From Corynebacterium ulcerans (GTDB lineage: Bacteria > Actinomycetota > Actinomycetes > Mycobacteriales > Mycobacteriaceae), in assembly GCF_900187135.1 (NCBI RefSeq), contig NZ_LT906443.1, forward strand, positions 1,612,001 through 1,676,000: 64,000 nucleotides of DNA, given 5' to 3'. Below the pieces are notes generated by a model that saw only the letters and a program-made list of their open reading frames with translations, searched no databases and was not told the origin of the DNA. Of the stretch, positions 54,683 to 63,326 are shown in pieces. Position 1 is the stretch's first letter. Every line of letters starts with the position of its first letter. A program made the translations under genes and the position numbers.

Positions 54683-54760
54683 TGTCGTTTTTGAGAACGC
54701 TAGAAAACGCGACCTGGTAGTTTGTGCACGGGACACCCGCTAGCGTTCTCAAAAACGACA
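54683..54760 (+). repeat. 78-bp palindromic element, copy 4
   Basis: 78 bp. Ends TGTCGTTTTTGAGAACGC and GCGTTCTCAAAAACGACA. Core AAAACGCGACCTGGTAGTTT then GGACACCCG. Differs from copy 5 at only 4 positions. Lies between the convergent DUF559 gene and tyrA. Confidence 0.92.
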
Positions 54761-54781
54761 TTTTCTCTTTCGCGTTCGCGC

Positions 54782-55795
54782 CTAAAACACTTCGATCCGC
54801 GCTCCTAAGCCCTCTGCCTGGATCAGCTGACTGATCCAATCGCGAGCACCTGGTTGTAGTCGGAACACGGGGCGGTGAGAAATTCTGGTCGGCCCGGCGC
54901 TTTCTGGTGCGTTCGCGCCTGAGCGGGCTTCAAAGCGAATGCGTGAGCGGTAGCCTGTGTCCACGAGTTCTTCGAGGCTGGGGCGCTTTTCTGCGAGATG
55001 CGCGCGGGCATCGTTAAGCAGCACGAGGGCCTCATCGAGCGCAGTCAACAAGGCCTCCGAATTGGTTTCGCACATGGCTCGCACCAGCGAGGGGGCAGAA
55101 CCTGCTACTCGTGTGGAATCGCGGAAGCTTCCCGCTGCCAGGGATAATGCGAGGGCACCGCCGTTGTCGCCGACGATTGCGAGGGCTTCCGCAAAGACAT
55201 GCGGCAGGTGCGAGATGCGCGCGACCGCTGCATCGTGACTGCTCACACGCGATGGAATAACCTCAGCTCCTACGCTGGACGCCATATTGACCACGTCAGT
55301 CCACAATTGAATCCACTCCGGATCTGCGCCGTCACATGCATGATCAAAAGTAACAACCCACGGTGCGCGGCGGAACAGCTCAGGGTAGGAGGCTTCCCAA
55401 CCGCTATTGGCAGTTCCTGCCATGGGATGCCCACCCACATATTTGTGGGCGAGCCCGCGTGCGCATACCAGCTCGTAGACCTCGCCTTTGACGCTCACTA
55501 CGTCAGTGAACCCACAGCTAGGAGCGTGCTCTTGCATGACCTCCAGAAGGGAATCAATTGCCGGCATGGGGGTGGCAAGGACGATCAACGCGTTTTCGCG
55601 TTCTGCGCGCTGGAGAGTTTCTACGAGATCGGAGTGGACGTCGAAGCCCTCTTTCTCGGCGGCACGGGCGGCGGAGGGGGATCGGTTGAAACCGAAGGCT
55701 GGCAGGCCAGTGTCTTTAAGCGCGCGAAGTAAAGAGCCTCCGATAAGTCCGAGGCCTAGGATGCAGACGGGGCGAGAAACTTCATTGATGGTCAC
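54782..55795 (-). CDS. tyrA: prephenate dehydrogenase
   Basis: NAD(P)-dependent enzyme of 337 residues converting prephenate to 4-hydroxyphenylpyruvate in tyrosine synthesis (or arogenate to tyrosine). Rossmann motif ILGLGLIGGSL and the YVGGHPMAGTANSGWEAS segment are diagnostic. The GTG at 55795 is chosen because it places the Rossmann motif near the N-terminus; a strong ribosome-binding site is not seen and leaderless expression is possible. Divergent from the 55833 gene with a 37-bp gap. Confidence 0.9.
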   Translation of the reverse strand: MTINEVSRPVCILGLGLIGGSLLRALKDTGLPAFGFNRSPSAARAAEKEGFDVHSDLVETLQRAERENALIVLATPMPAIDSLLEVMQEHAPSCGFTDVVSVKGEVYELVCARGLAHKYVGGHPMAGTANSGWEASYPELFRRAPWVVTFDHACDGADPEWIQLWTDVVNMASSVGAEVIPSRVSSHDAAVARISHLPHVFAEALAIVGDNGGALALSLAAGSFRDSTRVAGSAPSLVRAMCETNSEALLTALDEALVLLNDARAHLAEKRPSLEELVDTGYRSRIRFEARSGANAPESAGPTRISHRPVFRLQPGARDWISQLIQAEGLGARIEVF

Positions 55796-55832
55796 CTGAC
55801 AAGTGTGGCATACCCGACTACGGTTATGCGGT

Positions 55833-56285
55833 ATGAAGTCAGATTTCGCTGTGACGGTTGCGCGCGTAGACGCCGCCTGGCAGGTCCGCGTCTTTAAGGA
55901 CGATTTTTCTTCCCTGCAGACCTCCATTAACGCTGTGCGTTCTTTACGCGCGGAGGGGGCTGCGTTTGCCATGCTCAGCGTGGATGATGATTATTTTGTG
56001 CTGGTACGTCCCACCCCTCAGGGCGTACGTTTGTTGATCTCTGATGCGACTGCCGCCGTGGAGGATGATTTCGCGTCGGAGATCTTGGATGAGCTGGATG
56101 CAGATCTCCCGGATGCGGACGATGCCCCCTATGCTGAGGGTGATTTTGATATTCTTGCGGACCTTGGCGTGGGTGAACAGATTATGTCTGTGATTACAGA
56201 TGAGACGGATTGGTGGGCTTCGGAGCAGCTTCAGCGAATCGCGGAGGAGTTGGGCTGCGACGAGGAACTCGACGACGCGCTGTGA
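55833..56285 (+). CDS. tRNA adenosine deaminase-associated protein
   Basis: Acidic protein of 150 residues in the actinobacterial family annotated as tRNA-adenosine-deaminase associated, named for its constant position before tadA. VARVDAAWQVRVFKDDF and VRPTPQGVRLLISDATAA are typical. The acidic middle (DELDADLPDADDAPYAEGDF) is striking. Its stop overlaps the tadA GTG by 4 bp (GTGA). Molecular role unknown. Confidence 0.85.
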   Translation: MKSDFAVTVARVDAAWQVRVFKDDFSSLQTSINAVRSLRAEGAAFAMLSVDDDYFVLVRPTPQGVRLLISDATAAVEDDFASEILDELDADLPDADDAPYAEGDFDILADLGVGEQIMSVITDETDWWASEQLQRIAEELGCDEELDDAL

Positions 56286-56758
56286 GTTTGCCCGCGCACC
56301 GCATGCTCATCGACGCCCAATCACTCATGCGCCAAGCCATCAACCAGGCGCAGGCCACGCCCCCGGGAGATATTCCTGTTGGCGCCGTGATCTTTGGTCC
56401 TGATGGTGAGGTGCTGGGACGGGGAGTGAACCGGCGGGAAGCAGACAAGGATCCATTGGGTCATGCTGAGATCATGGCGATTCGCGAGGCAGTCGCCAAT
56501 CACGGTGATGGCTGGCGACTCACCGATTGCACCCTTGCCGTCACGTTGGAACCGTGCACTATGTGCGCGGGTGCATTGGTAGGGGCGCGCATTGGTCGAA
56601 TTTTCTTTGGTGCCTATGAGCCCAAAACTGGTGCTTGTGGGTCAGCCTTTGACGTGGTCAGAGACCCTGCTGCGCTGCATGTGCCGGAGGTGCGTGGTGG
56701 AATTCTTCAGGATGAATGCGCCGCCTTAATGACCCATTTTTTTGAGGGTTTGCGTTAG
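56282..56758 (+). CDS. tadA: tRNA-specific adenosine deaminase TadA
   Basis: Zinc deaminase of 158 residues that converts A34 to inosine in tRNA-Arg(ACG), two copies of which are in this window. Zinc/catalytic motif HAE with His61 and Glu63, and PCTMC with Cys92 and Cys95. The GTG start overlaps the upstream stop; ATG 56303 is an alternative. Followed by tRNA-Ser(CGA). Confidence 0.93.
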   Translation: MSLPAHRMLIDAQSLMRQAINQAQATPPGDIPVGAVIFGPDGEVLGRGVNRREADKDPLGHAEIMAIREAVANHGDGWRLTDCTLAVTLEPCTMCAGALVGARIGRIFFGAYEPKTGACGSAFDVVRDPAALHVPEVRGGILQDECAALMTHFFEGLR

Positions 56759-56786
56759 AGCTAAGCGGTTGGCTACTGTAAATCGC

Positions 56787-56874
56787 GGTAGCGTGTCCGA
56801 GCGGCCGAAGGTGCTCGCCTCGAAAGCGAGTGTTGGGTAACCCCCAACCGCGGGTTCAAATCCCGCCGCTACCG
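56787..56874 (+). tRNA. tRNA-Ser (anticodon CGA)
   Basis: Acceptor GGTAGCG/CGCTACC, discriminator G56874. Anticodon stem CTCGC/GCGAG, loop CTCGAAA with CGA at 56821-56823. Long variable arm with GTTGGG/CCCAAC. T-loop GTTCAAATC. Confidence 0.95.
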
Positions 56875-56877
56875 CCA

Positions 56878-56912
56878 AAACCCCAGTTCACTGAACTGGG
56901 GTTTTTCTTTTT
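56878..56912 (+). terminator. terminator after tRNA-Ser(CGA)
   Basis: AAACCCCAGTTCA / TGAACTGGGGTTT, 13-bp perfect complementarity around one base, followed by TTCTTTTT. Confidence 0.88.
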
Positions 56913-56929
56913 GCTACTCAGCCCACAAT

Positions 56930-57007
56930 TGTCGTTTTTGAGAACGCTAGAAAACGCGACCTGGTAGTTTGCGCGCCGAACACCCGCTAGCGTTCTCAAA
57001 AACGACA
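56930..57007 (+). repeat. 78-bp palindromic element, copy 5
   Basis: 78 bp, 74 of 78 identical to copy 4. Same orientation. Lies between the tRNA-Ser(CGA) terminator and the MMPL gene. Confidence 0.92.
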
Positions 57008-57172
57008 CATAGCGCGCATAGAGATCCGTTGAGCCCTAGGAAAATCCGTTTCTGTGTTCGGAAAAGACGCATGCTTATGCTCTGAGCGGCGAAAGCACCG
57101 GTACAGTTGAGTGATAAAGAAGCTTTCACGGGGGTCGATTCGTGTGGGCGTGTGCTGGTTAGGAGTTCGTCG

Positions 57173-59560
57173 GTGGCAAAACTGCTCTATCGAATTGGCA
57201 AGTGGTCGTTTCGGGCTAAGTGGTTGGTTATTTCAGTCTGGCTCGTCTTGCTTGCTGCCGTGGGTGGTTCAGCGGTGGCGTTTCAAGCGGGATTTAATGA
57301 CCTGTTTACAATCAACAACACGCCAGCCAAAAAGGCGACGGAGCTTTATCTTAAGAATTTTCCCGAGTCAAAAAATCCCCTGCAGGGCACTGGCGTAAAC
57401 ATCGTGTTTAAGGCGCCGGAAGGTGAGCGCCTTGAGGATCCTCAGAATAAGAAAGCCATTGATGATGTGCTGGCACATCTCAATGAGAATCTTCAGGGGA
57501 TTGTGGATACGCAACGGTACGGCAACCCCGTGACTCTGAATCCTCTGCTGCAGCAGGGCGTGATCGACCAAATGGTGGCTAATGGAGTCCCTGAGGAGAC
57601 TGCTCGTAAAGATGCAGAGAACTTAAGTCTGATCTCCGCGGATGGGGCAGTGGGATATACGACCTTCTCATTGGATGTTCCACTGCCGGCAAACGTGACT
57701 AAGGAACAACGTGCTGCGATCAATGCGGCGCTTGACGTGGGGCGTTCGGAGGGACTCACGGTAGAGGCCGGTGGGGCAGGATTTGGCGACCCGATCGTTA
57801 TCAGTTCCACCTCGGAGGTCGTCGGTGTGGCTGTAGCTGCCATTATTCTGATGGTCACTTTCGGCGCTCTTGTAGCTGCGGGTTTGCCGCTTCTTACCGC
57901 CATTATTGGTGTGGGTATTGGATCTTTGTCCATTACGTTGGCCACCGCGTGGGTGTCGCTTAACAATGTGACGCCGGTCTTGGCCGTGATGATTGGCCTA
58001 GCTGTGGGAATCGATTATTCCCTGTTTATTATCTTCCGTTATCGGCGTGAGCTACTGACCCGAACGCGTGAGGAAGCCGCAGGGATGGCGGTGGGAACAG
58101 CCGGATCAGCCGTGGTCTTCGCCGGCCTCACTGTGATCATTGCGCTAGTGGCTTTGGCCGTGGCTAATATTCCATTCCTTGCTTATATGGGATTTGCTGC
58201 AGCGTTTACTGTGTTTATCTCTGTCCTCATTGCTCTCACCCTCGTACCAGCATTGTTAGGCGTGCTAGGTGACAAGGTGTTTAAGGGCAGAATTCGCTGG
58301 CGTAAAAAAACGCGCGTCGCCCCACAACGGACTATGGGCCGACGCTGGGTGGAGTTTGTGCACAAAGTGCCTGGCGTGGTGATCGCCGTGACCGTGATTG
58401 GTTTAGGTGCATTGACGTTGCCCGCTCTTCAGCTGCATTTGTCCTTGCCTTCGGATACCCAGTCTGAGTTTGATACCACTCAGCGTAAGCAAGCCGACAT
58501 TATGGCGGAGGCATTTGGTCCGGGCATTAACTCGCCATTCCTCGTGGTGGTGGATGCGCATCAGGCAAATCCGGAGTCGGTGGCGTTGGATCCACTGATC
58601 CGGGCGCAGAATCCTACGGATGAGGAGTCTCGTCGTAAAGCAGCAGCAAACGCTAGTTACCAGTACATAGTGCAGAAGTACTCGGTCAATGCGAACGTAA
58701 AGCATGTTCAGATTGTGGGGCTATCGCAGGACGGTTTGGCCGCTCAGCTGCTTCTTACGCCTAAGACCTCGCCGGAAGATAATGCCACTAAAGAGCTCAT
58801 AAACTCGCTGCTTATCCAGCAAAAGGAGGTTGAGTCGGCGACGGGTGTCGAGTCGGGCATCACGGGTCTAGTCCCTGTCCAGCAGGATGTGACTAACAGG
58901 CTCTCCGGCGTGATGCCGCTGTATCTAGCCATTGTGGTGGGCTTGGCGATTGTCCTTCTCATGGTGATTTTCCGTAGCTTCTGGGTGCCTATGGTCGCGG
59001 GGCTGGGATTCCTGTTGTCTGTGGGCGCGGCGTTTGGTGTCACGGTTCTGTTTTGGCAGCAAGGACTATGGGGATTTGTCTCTACGCCGGGACCGATCAT
59101 CGCGTTTATGCCGATCTTCCTCATCGGCGTGTGTTTTGGTCTAGCCATGGATTATCAGGTGTTCCTTGTCTCCGCGATGCGTGAGCACTACACCCATAGC
59201 GGAGGAACAGCCAGCTCACAGAGCAGATATAACGCGGTGGAAGAGTCGATCGTGGAGGGGTTTGCCTCTAGCGCTCGGGTGGTCACGGCCGCGGCGCTCA
59301 TCATGATTGCTGTTTTTGCTGCTTTTATTGGCCAACCTCTGCCGTTTATTAAAATTTTCGGGTTCGCGTTGGGCGCAGGAGTGCTTTTCGACGCCTTCCT
59401 CATCCGCATGGCCTTTGTCCCAGCGGCTATGTTCATCATGGGCCGCAGCACATGGCATATCCCTCGGTGGTTGGACAAGGTACTGCCACGCCTTGATGTT
59501 GAGGGCGCAGCTTTGGAGCGGGAGCATTCCGCACGGCAGACAGCTGCCAAGGGCGCATAG
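57173..59560 (+). CDS. MMPL family RND transporter
   Basis: Membrane transporter of 795 residues with two RND repeats: a first helix, a large periplasmic loop (about 40-210), then helices 2-6 (AVMIGLAVGIDYSLFIIFRY, the conserved proton-relay helix with Asp-Tyr), then a second loop and helices 7-12 (CFGLAMDYQVFLV). Corynebacterial MmpL proteins move trehalose monocorynomycolate or other lipids; which CmpL this is cannot be told. GTG 57173 has AGGAG 7 nt upstream and is preferred over the frame start at 57107. Confidence 0.9.
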   Translation: MAKLLYRIGKWSFRAKWLVISVWLVLLAAVGGSAVAFQAGFNDLFTINNTPAKKATELYLKNFPESKNPLQGTGVNIVFKAPEGERLEDPQNKKAIDDVLAHLNENLQGIVDTQRYGNPVTLNPLLQQGVIDQMVANGVPEETARKDAENLSLISADGAVGYTTFSLDVPLPANVTKEQRAAINAALDVGRSEGLTVEAGGAGFGDPIVISSTSEVVGVAVAAIILMVTFGALVAAGLPLLTAIIGVGIGSLSITLATAWVSLNNVTPVLAVMIGLAVGIDYSLFIIFRYRRELLTRTREEAAGMAVGTAGSAVVFAGLTVIIALVALAVANIPFLAYMGFAAAFTVFISVLIALTLVPALLGVLGDKVFKGRIRWRKKTRVAPQRTMGRRWVEFVHKVPGVVIAVTVIGLGALTLPALQLHLSLPSDTQSEFDTTQRKQADIMAEAFGPGINSPFLVVVDAHQANPESVALDPLIRAQNPTDEESRRKAAANASYQYIVQKYSVNANVKHVQIVGLSQDGLAAQLLLTPKTSPEDNATKELINSLLIQQKEVESATGVESGITGLVPVQQDVTNRLSGVMPLYLAIVVGLAIVLLMVIFRSFWVPMVAGLGFLLSVGAAFGVTVLFWQQGLWGFVSTPGPIIAFMPIFLIGVCFGLAMDYQVFLVSAMREHYTHSGGTASSQSRYNAVEESIVEGFASSARVVTAAALIMIAVFAAFIGQPLPFIKIFGFALGAGVLFDAFLIRMAFVPAAMFIMGRSTWHIPRWLDKVLPRLDVEGAALEREHSARQTAAKGA

Positions 59561-59608
59561 AAGGCGCGAGTCTCAGTTTGCGCGGTGGGTTAGCTAAACT
59601 AGCAGGCT

Positions 59609-60850
59609 ATGGACACAACCTTTGAGCTGAAAACTGAACTGTATGATGAGCCGGGCCGGCATGGCCGCACTGGTGTTATCCATACACCGCACGGTGATAT
59701 TGCTACGCCCGCGTTCATCCCAGTGGCTACAAAGGCAACGGTCAAGACACTGACGCCGCCGCAAATTCGTTCGACCGGCGCCCAGGCGATCCTGTCCAAC
59801 GCGTATCACCTGTATTTGCAGCCAGGGCATGATGTGGTGGATGAGGCCGGCGGCGTCGCTGCGTTTGAAAACTGGAATGGTCCCACCTATACCGACTCGG
59901 GTGGATTCCAGGTGATGAGCTTGGGTGTGGGCTTTAAAAAGGTCTTAGCCATGGACATTAAGGGCTATGAAGAAGCCGACATCCGGGCGAAGAAGCGCGA
60001 GCGCATGGCCAAGGTGGACGAGGACGGTGTGGACTTCCGCAGCGTGCTCAACGGGTCTCGTCATCGTTTTACCCCTGAAGTTTCCATGCAGATTCAGCAT
60101 GGACTCGGGGCAGACATCATGTTTGCTTTTGACGAGCTCACGACCTTGATTGATACGCGCGACTACCAGGTAAGTTCGGTCGCACGCACACACCGGTGGG
60201 CAGAACGCTGCTTGGTCGAGCATGATCGCCTGACCAACGAGCGCGTGGGCAAGCCGTTGCAGTCGCTCTGGGGCGTAGTCCAGGGGGCTCAGTATGAGGA
60301 TTTGCGCAGGCAGGCTATTCGCGGGTTGCTGGAATTGAGCGATAAGGCTGAGTCTGAGGGGCGTCGCGGATTTGGCGGATTTGGCATCGGTGGTGCGCTG
60401 GAGAAGGAAAACCTAGGCACCATTGTCGGCTGGGTCTGCGATGAGATTCCTAAGGAAAAGCCTCGCCACCTCCTCGGGATCAGTGAACCGGACGACCTGT
60501 TTACCGCTATTGAGGCCGGGGCGGACACCTTCGACTGCGTGGCACCCACGCGCTTGGGGCGTCGTGGTGGCGTGTACACCTTGGATGGGCGCATGAATTT
60601 GACCAACGCTAAGTTCAAGCGCGACTTCACTCCTATTGATGCAGAGTTCGGTGGTCCTACCGTGGAATACACTCGCGCATACATCAACCATCTGCTGAAA
60701 GCGAAGGAATTCCTCGCAGGAACGCTGTGCACGATGCACAACGTGGCCTTTATGGTGCAGCTTGTGGATAATATTCGCGCATCCATTGATAACGGCACCT
60801 ACGAGGAGTACAAAGCGGAGTTCATGGGTCGCTACTATGCCCGCGGGTAG
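59609..60850 (+). CDS. tgt: queuine tRNA-ribosyltransferase (Tgt)
   Basis: TIM-barrel enzyme of 413 residues that exchanges guanine-34 for queuine or preQ1 in tRNAs with GUN anticodons. Nucleophile Asp309 in [14 protein letters not shown]; substrate pocket motif [24 protein letters not shown]. The usual zinc cysteines (CxCxxC in DPECDCYTC) are absent: residues 344-354 read [11 protein letters not shown], while His377 remains. TAAACT 59594-59599 suggests a leaderless start. Overlaps gluQ by 14 bp. Confidence 0.9.
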   Translation: MDTTFELKTELYDEPGRHGRTGVIHTPHGDIATPAFIPVATKATVKTLTPPQIRSTGAQAILSNAYHLYLQPGHDVVDEAGGVAAFENWNGPTYTDSGGFQVMSLGVGFKKVLAMDIKGYEEADIRAKKRERMAKVDEDGVDFRSVLNGSRHRFTPEVSMQIQHGLGADIMFAFDELTTLIDTRDYQVSSVARTHRWAERCLVEHDRLTNERVGKPLQSLWGVVQGAQYEDLRRQAIRGLLELSDKAESEGRRGFGGFGIGGALEKENLGTIVGWVCDEIPKEKPRHLLGISEPDDLFTAIEAGADTFDCVAPTRLGRRGGVYTLDGRMNLTNAKFKRDFTPIDAEFGGPTVEYTRAYINHLLKAKEFLAGTLCTMHNVAFMVQLVDNIRASIDNGTYEEYKAEFMGRYYARG

Positions 60851-61703
60851 GTATGCCCCGAGTCCCAGCGGTGATCTGCACTTTGGTAATCTGCGCACCG
60901 CTGTGTTGGCGTGGCTTTTCGCGCGTTCCACGGGCAGGCGATTCCTGATTCGTGTCGAGGACGTGGACACCCAACGCTCCTCATTGGAATCTGCTCAGCG
61001 GCAGCTTGAGGATCTTGCGGCTCTTGGCCTCGACTGGGATGAAGAACCCACCTACCAGCACGATCATTATGATCGCTACCTCGCGGCGCTGGAGCGGCTT
61101 CCTCATTATGAGTGCTACTGCTCGCGCAAGGATATTCAAGAAGCTTCCCGTGCACCGCATAGCATCCCCGGCCAGTACCCCGGTACCTGCCGAAATCTCG
61201 CGCCTGAAGCGCGGGAGCGGCGTCGACAAGAGCTTGCGGCGCAGAGCCGTGTGCCTGCATTGCGTTTGCGTGCCGACACCACCACCTGGCGCATCCACGA
61301 CTATTATGCCGGCGAGATCGTAGGGGATGTGGATGACATGATCTTGCGCCGCGGCGGCCAGCAACCGGATTGGGCTTATAACCTTGCGGTGGTCGTCGAT
61401 GATGCTGCGCAGGGCGTTGATCAGGTAGTGCGTGGAAACGACCTTCTCTCTTCTGCGCCTCGTCAGGCGTATCTGGGTCATCTGCTCGGACACCCGAGCC
61501 CCGAATACATCCATGTTCCGCTTGTGCTCAATGAGGAAGGCAAGCGTCTGGCCAAGCGGGATGGGGCGGTGACATTCCGTGAGATGACCGACGTGCTGCC
61601 GCGCATCGCGCACTCCCTGGGCCTTAAGGGGCAGACTCTCACGGAGCTCTTAGGGCACTTTGATCCCAAAGCATTACCCAGCGAGCCCTACATTTTTAGG
61701 TGA
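60837..61703 (+). CDS. gluQ: glutamyl-queuosine tRNA(Asp) synthetase
   Basis: Truncated glutamyl-tRNA synthetase-like enzyme of 288 residues that attaches glutamate to queuosine on tRNA-Asp. Class I HIGH-type motif HFGN at 15-18, zinc ligands YECYC plus YPGTC, KMSKS counterpart KRLAKRDGA. No anticodon-binding domain, as expected. Overlaps tgt by 14 bp, so modification and glutamylation are co-expressed. Confidence 0.93.
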   Translation: MPAGRYAPSPSGDLHFGNLRTAVLAWLFARSTGRRFLIRVEDVDTQRSSLESAQRQLEDLAALGLDWDEEPTYQHDHYDRYLAALERLPHYECYCSRKDIQEASRAPHSIPGQYPGTCRNLAPEARERRRQELAAQSRVPALRLRADTTTWRIHDYYAGEIVGDVDDMILRRGGQQPDWAYNLAVVVDDAAQGVDQVVRGNDLLSSAPRQAYLGHLLGHPSPEYIHVPLVLNEEGKRLAKRDGAVTFREMTDVLPRIAHSLGLKGQTLTELLGHFDPKALPSEPYIFR

Positions 61704-61744
61704 GCGTGAGGGAACACCCCCATTTTTTGTTGCATAATCTAACC

Positions 61745-61822
61745 TCAAGCCTGCATTTCCATAGACAAAATGCCTCTGTGCGTGCGATATGAGGGTCTAT
61801 GTCTATGGAAATGCAGGCTTGA
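61745..61822. repeat. 78-bp inverted repeat with perfect 23-bp arms, unrelated sequence
   Basis: Arms 61745-61767 and 61800-61822 are perfect inverse complements (each contains GCCTGCATTTCCATAGAC or its complement). The 32-nt interior has a second short stem (CCTC/GAGG). No T-run follows, so it is not an obvious terminator. Same total length as the 78-bp family but no shared sequence seen. Located between gluQ and gntP. Confidence 0.85.
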
Positions 61823-61842
61823 AGAGTCGGGGGTGGCTAAGA

Positions 61843-61875
61843 AACAAAAGTCTGTACTCTTGTACCCCTTTTGTT
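61843..61875 (+). promoter_or_regulatory. candidate operator upstream of gntP
   Basis: AACAAAAG (61843-61850) and CTTTTGTT (61868-61875) are perfect 8-bp inverse complements around 17 bp that include two GTAC tetranucleotides. About 63 bp before the gntP ATG. GntR-type or carbon-catabolite control is a guess. Confidence 0.4.
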
Positions 61876-61937
61876 CGAAATAGCGCGGAGGGCATACATT
61901 TAGGTGGTCTTTTTACCTTCCCTCAAGGAGAAAACCA

Positions 61938-63326
61938 ATGGAAGATTGGGTTCCTACACTGAGCGCTGGCCCTTTGTTGGGGATTGCGGCTGCCGCAATT
62001 GCGCTCATCTTGATCCTGGTCATTGTGTTTAAACTGCATGCGTTTCTCACGCTGATCGTTGTATCCGCCCTTACCGCGCTTGTTGCGGGTATCCCGTTGG
62101 ACGGCATCGTGTCCACGATGACTAAGGGGTTTGGAAGTACGCTGGCGTCTGTCGCGCTGCTTGTCGGTTTGGGAGCGATGCTTGGGCGGCTCGTTGAGAC
62201 CTCGGGCGGTGCAAAGAGCCTGGCAGAGACGCTGGTTGCTCGTTTTGGTGAGCAGCGCGCCCCCTTTGCGCTGGGCGTGGCCTCGTTGGTGATGGGCTTC
62301 CCCATTTTCTTCGATGCCGGCTTGATCGTGATGCTTCCGGTCATCTTTGCAGTGGCTCGTCGCCTGAATGGCCCCGTGCTGGCTTATGGTATTCCTGCAG
62401 CTGGTGCGTTCTCGGTGATGCATATTTACCTGCCCCCGCACCCGGGTCCCATCTCCGCGGCTGAGTTCTATAGTGCGGACATTGGGCTTGTGATGCTGCT
62501 TGGCCTGCTGGTGGCTATCCCCACGTGGCTGGTTTCTGGTCTGTGGTGGGGCAAGAAAATGGGTGCTAAGTACCCATTGCCGGTACCGGATATTCTGGCG
62601 GGCGGCCCGCAGGCTGCTGATCCTAAGAACCCGGCATCGCCCAAGTTAGTGGTGGTGTTGCTGCTCCTGCCGATGCTGCTGATTTTTGGCAACACCGGGA
62701 TGAGCATGGCGGTTTCTGCAGGTTGGGTGGAGAAAACCTCGGCAGTAGTGCGTACGCTGCAGTTCTTGGGCAATACGCCGATTGCCTTGCTGATTTCCAC
62801 GCTGATCGCGCTGTACTTCTTGGGTATTCGTCGCGGTGAGCCGAAAGAGCAGCTTGAGAAGCTTCTCGACGGCGCCCTCGGCCCCATCTGCTCCGTCGTG
62901 TTGATTACTGGCGCAGGCGGAATGTTCGGTGGGGTGCTGCGCACCTCCGGAATCGGCAGCGCATTGGCTGATTCGATGTCTGACCTGGGGCTGCCGGTGA
63001 TCGTGGGATGCTGGTTGGTCGCCGCTATTCTGCGTTTGGCGCAGGGCTCGGCAACCGTCGCGTTGACTACTGCGGCAGCCCTGATGGCCCCCGCAGTAGC
63101 AGCTGGTGGATTCAATGAGTTCCAGATTGCCCTGATGGTGTTGGCCTCGGCCGCAGGCTCAGTCTTTGCCGGTCACGTTAATGACTCAGGCTTCTGGCTA
63201 GTGGGACGCCTCATGGGTATGGACGTCTCCACGACCTTGCGAACCTGGACGATGAACCAGGCGCTAGTGGGCGCCGTTGGCTTTGCCATCGTTCTGGGAT
63301 TCTACGGAGTTAGCCTCGCGTTTTAA
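61938..63326 (+). CDS. gntP: gluconate/proton symporter (GntP family)
   Basis: Membrane transporter of 462 residues with 12 or more helices. LGRLVETSGGAKSLAETLV, MHIYLPPHPGPISAAEFY and HVNDSGFWLVGRLMGM are GntP hallmarks. Takes up gluconate or related acids. CAAGGAG precedes the ATG. Its 3' end overlaps the convergent gntK by 17 bp. Confidence 0.93.
   Translation: MEDWVPTLSAGPLLGIAAAAIALILILVIVFKLHAFLTLIVVSALTALVAGIPLDGIVSTMTKGFGSTLASVALLVGLGAMLGRLVETSGGAKSLAETLVARFGEQRAPFALGVASLVMGFPIFFDAGLIVMLPVIFAVARRLNGPVLAYGIPAAGAFSVMHIYLPPHPGPISAAEFYSADIGLVMLLGLLVAIPTWLVSGLWWGKKMGAKYPLPVPDILAGGPQAADPKNPASPKLVVVLLLLPMLLIFGNTGMSMAVSAGWVEKTSAVVRTLQFLGNTPIALLISTLIALYFLGIRRGEPKEQLEKLLDGALGPICSVVLITGAGGMFGGVLRTSGIGSALADSMSDLGLPVIVGCWLVAAILRLAQGSATVALTTAAALMAPAVAAGGFNEFQIALMVLASAAGSVFAGHVNDSGFWLVGRLMGMDVSTTLRTWTMNQALVGAVGFAIVLGFYGVSLAF

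Noticed and set aside
35556..57007. 78-bp repeats considered as CRISPR repeats or integron attC sites
   Set aside because: Copies are kilobases apart, palindromic along their whole length, with no spacers, cas genes or integrase nearby.
59583..59601. DtxR-like sequence upstream of tgt (GTGGGTTAGCTAAACTAGC)
   Set aside because: Only 11 of 19 consensus positions match and the bases are better explained as a -10 region (TAAACT).
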